DNA of 64,000 bases from Casuarius casuarius (taxonomy: Eukaryota; Chordata; Aves; Casuariiformes; Casuariidae): contig PTFA01000038.1 of NCBI GenBank assembly GCA_003342895.1, positions 2,639,045-2,703,044 on the forward strand, in the 5' to 3' direction. Each line of letters starts with the position of its first letter. The stretch's first letter is position 1. Positions 63,801 through 64,000 of the stretch are shown here, piece after piece. A program made the translations under genes and the position numbers. The notes beneath the pieces are model-generated. The model made no database searches. It was not told the DNA's origin and saw only the letters and a list, made by a program, of their open reading frames with translations.

Positions 63801-64000
63801 AAAATCAGCGCGAGTACCGGACAATAGTAAAACAGAATACTATTTAACAAAGCACGTCTTGTCATTGGACTACCCTGGCGAGCACTCATTATTCATAGAC
63901 TGGAAACAGTGACTCAGTTATCTAGACTGCCACGATTTTAACAAATCCCTATAATATTACCACTACCGCTGCACCTGTAGTGCAGCTACACTCCAGCTCA

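Larger units (their letters stand above)
51767..64000 (-). other. Sequence upstream of the last identified XYLB exon, probably XYLB intron
   Basis: No XYLB exon was recognised here. I looked by eye on the minus strand for sequence encoding the LGFYFD, FNTENHK and GQFMAKRI stretches that precede ATGGAS in mammals and found none. The region carries MIR-like relics (52478-52545, 58128-58260, 59775-59870, 60758-60830), a 5-N gap (54182-54186) and an unexplained block at 54187-54490. It also has a CpG-dotted stretch at 55120-55860, a G-quadruplex motif (56758-56780), a poly-T run (56355-56373) and a GC-rich patch (63370-63560). That it is intron is inferred from the missing upstream exons. Confidence 0.55.

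Overview
The window reads as vertebrate nuclear DNA, most probably from a bird. There are no closely packed genes. Coding sequence is confined to short exons bounded by GT/AG splice sites. The recognisable repeats are CR1-type LINE fragments, including one ordinary avian-style CR1 3' end near 7.6 kb, plus old MIR-like SINE relics. Repeat density is low, as is typical of birds; a crocodilian or turtle is not strictly excluded. There is no bacterial-type content: no operons, CRISPR array, rRNA or insertion sequence.

The only protein gene I can identify is XYLB (xylulokinase, FGGY carbohydrate kinase family), on the minus strand. Its last four coding exons lie at 51708-51766, 47564-47651, 45199-45293 and 37061-37141, the last ending in TAA. 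They join in consistent phase and encode about 106 C-terminal residues, roughly the last fifth of the enzyme. The exon that should precede 51766 was not found up to 64000, so the rest of the gene probably lies beyond the right edge behind a large intron. Alternatively it may be obscured near the assembly gap at 54182-54186.

Region by region: 1-36,800 is a gene-poor interval downstream of XYLB. It holds four CR1 fragments (7.55, 21.1, 27.8 and 29.2 kb), several MIR-like relics, a 41-bp tandem duplication (13.2 kb), a GC/CpG-rich patch (22.4-23.2 kb) and a 50-N gap next to a poly-T run (33.3 kb). 36.8-51.8 kb is the XYLB 3' end with introns of 8.1, 2.3 and 4.1 kb. 51.8-64 kb is sequence upstream of the last identified exon, probably XYLB intron. 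It contains a small gap, an unexplained compositionally distinct block at 54.2-54.5 kb, a possible alternative first exon at 55.12 kb, and a strong G-quadruplex motif at 56.76 kb.

In human 3p22 the gene order is XYLB then ACVR2B in the same orientation. ACVR2B would therefore be expected towards or beyond the left edge on the minus strand, but I found no ACVR2B coding exon here. I found no convincing novel multi-gene system. The items most worth checking are the possible internal XYLB promoter and alternative first exon, and the block next to the 5-N gap.
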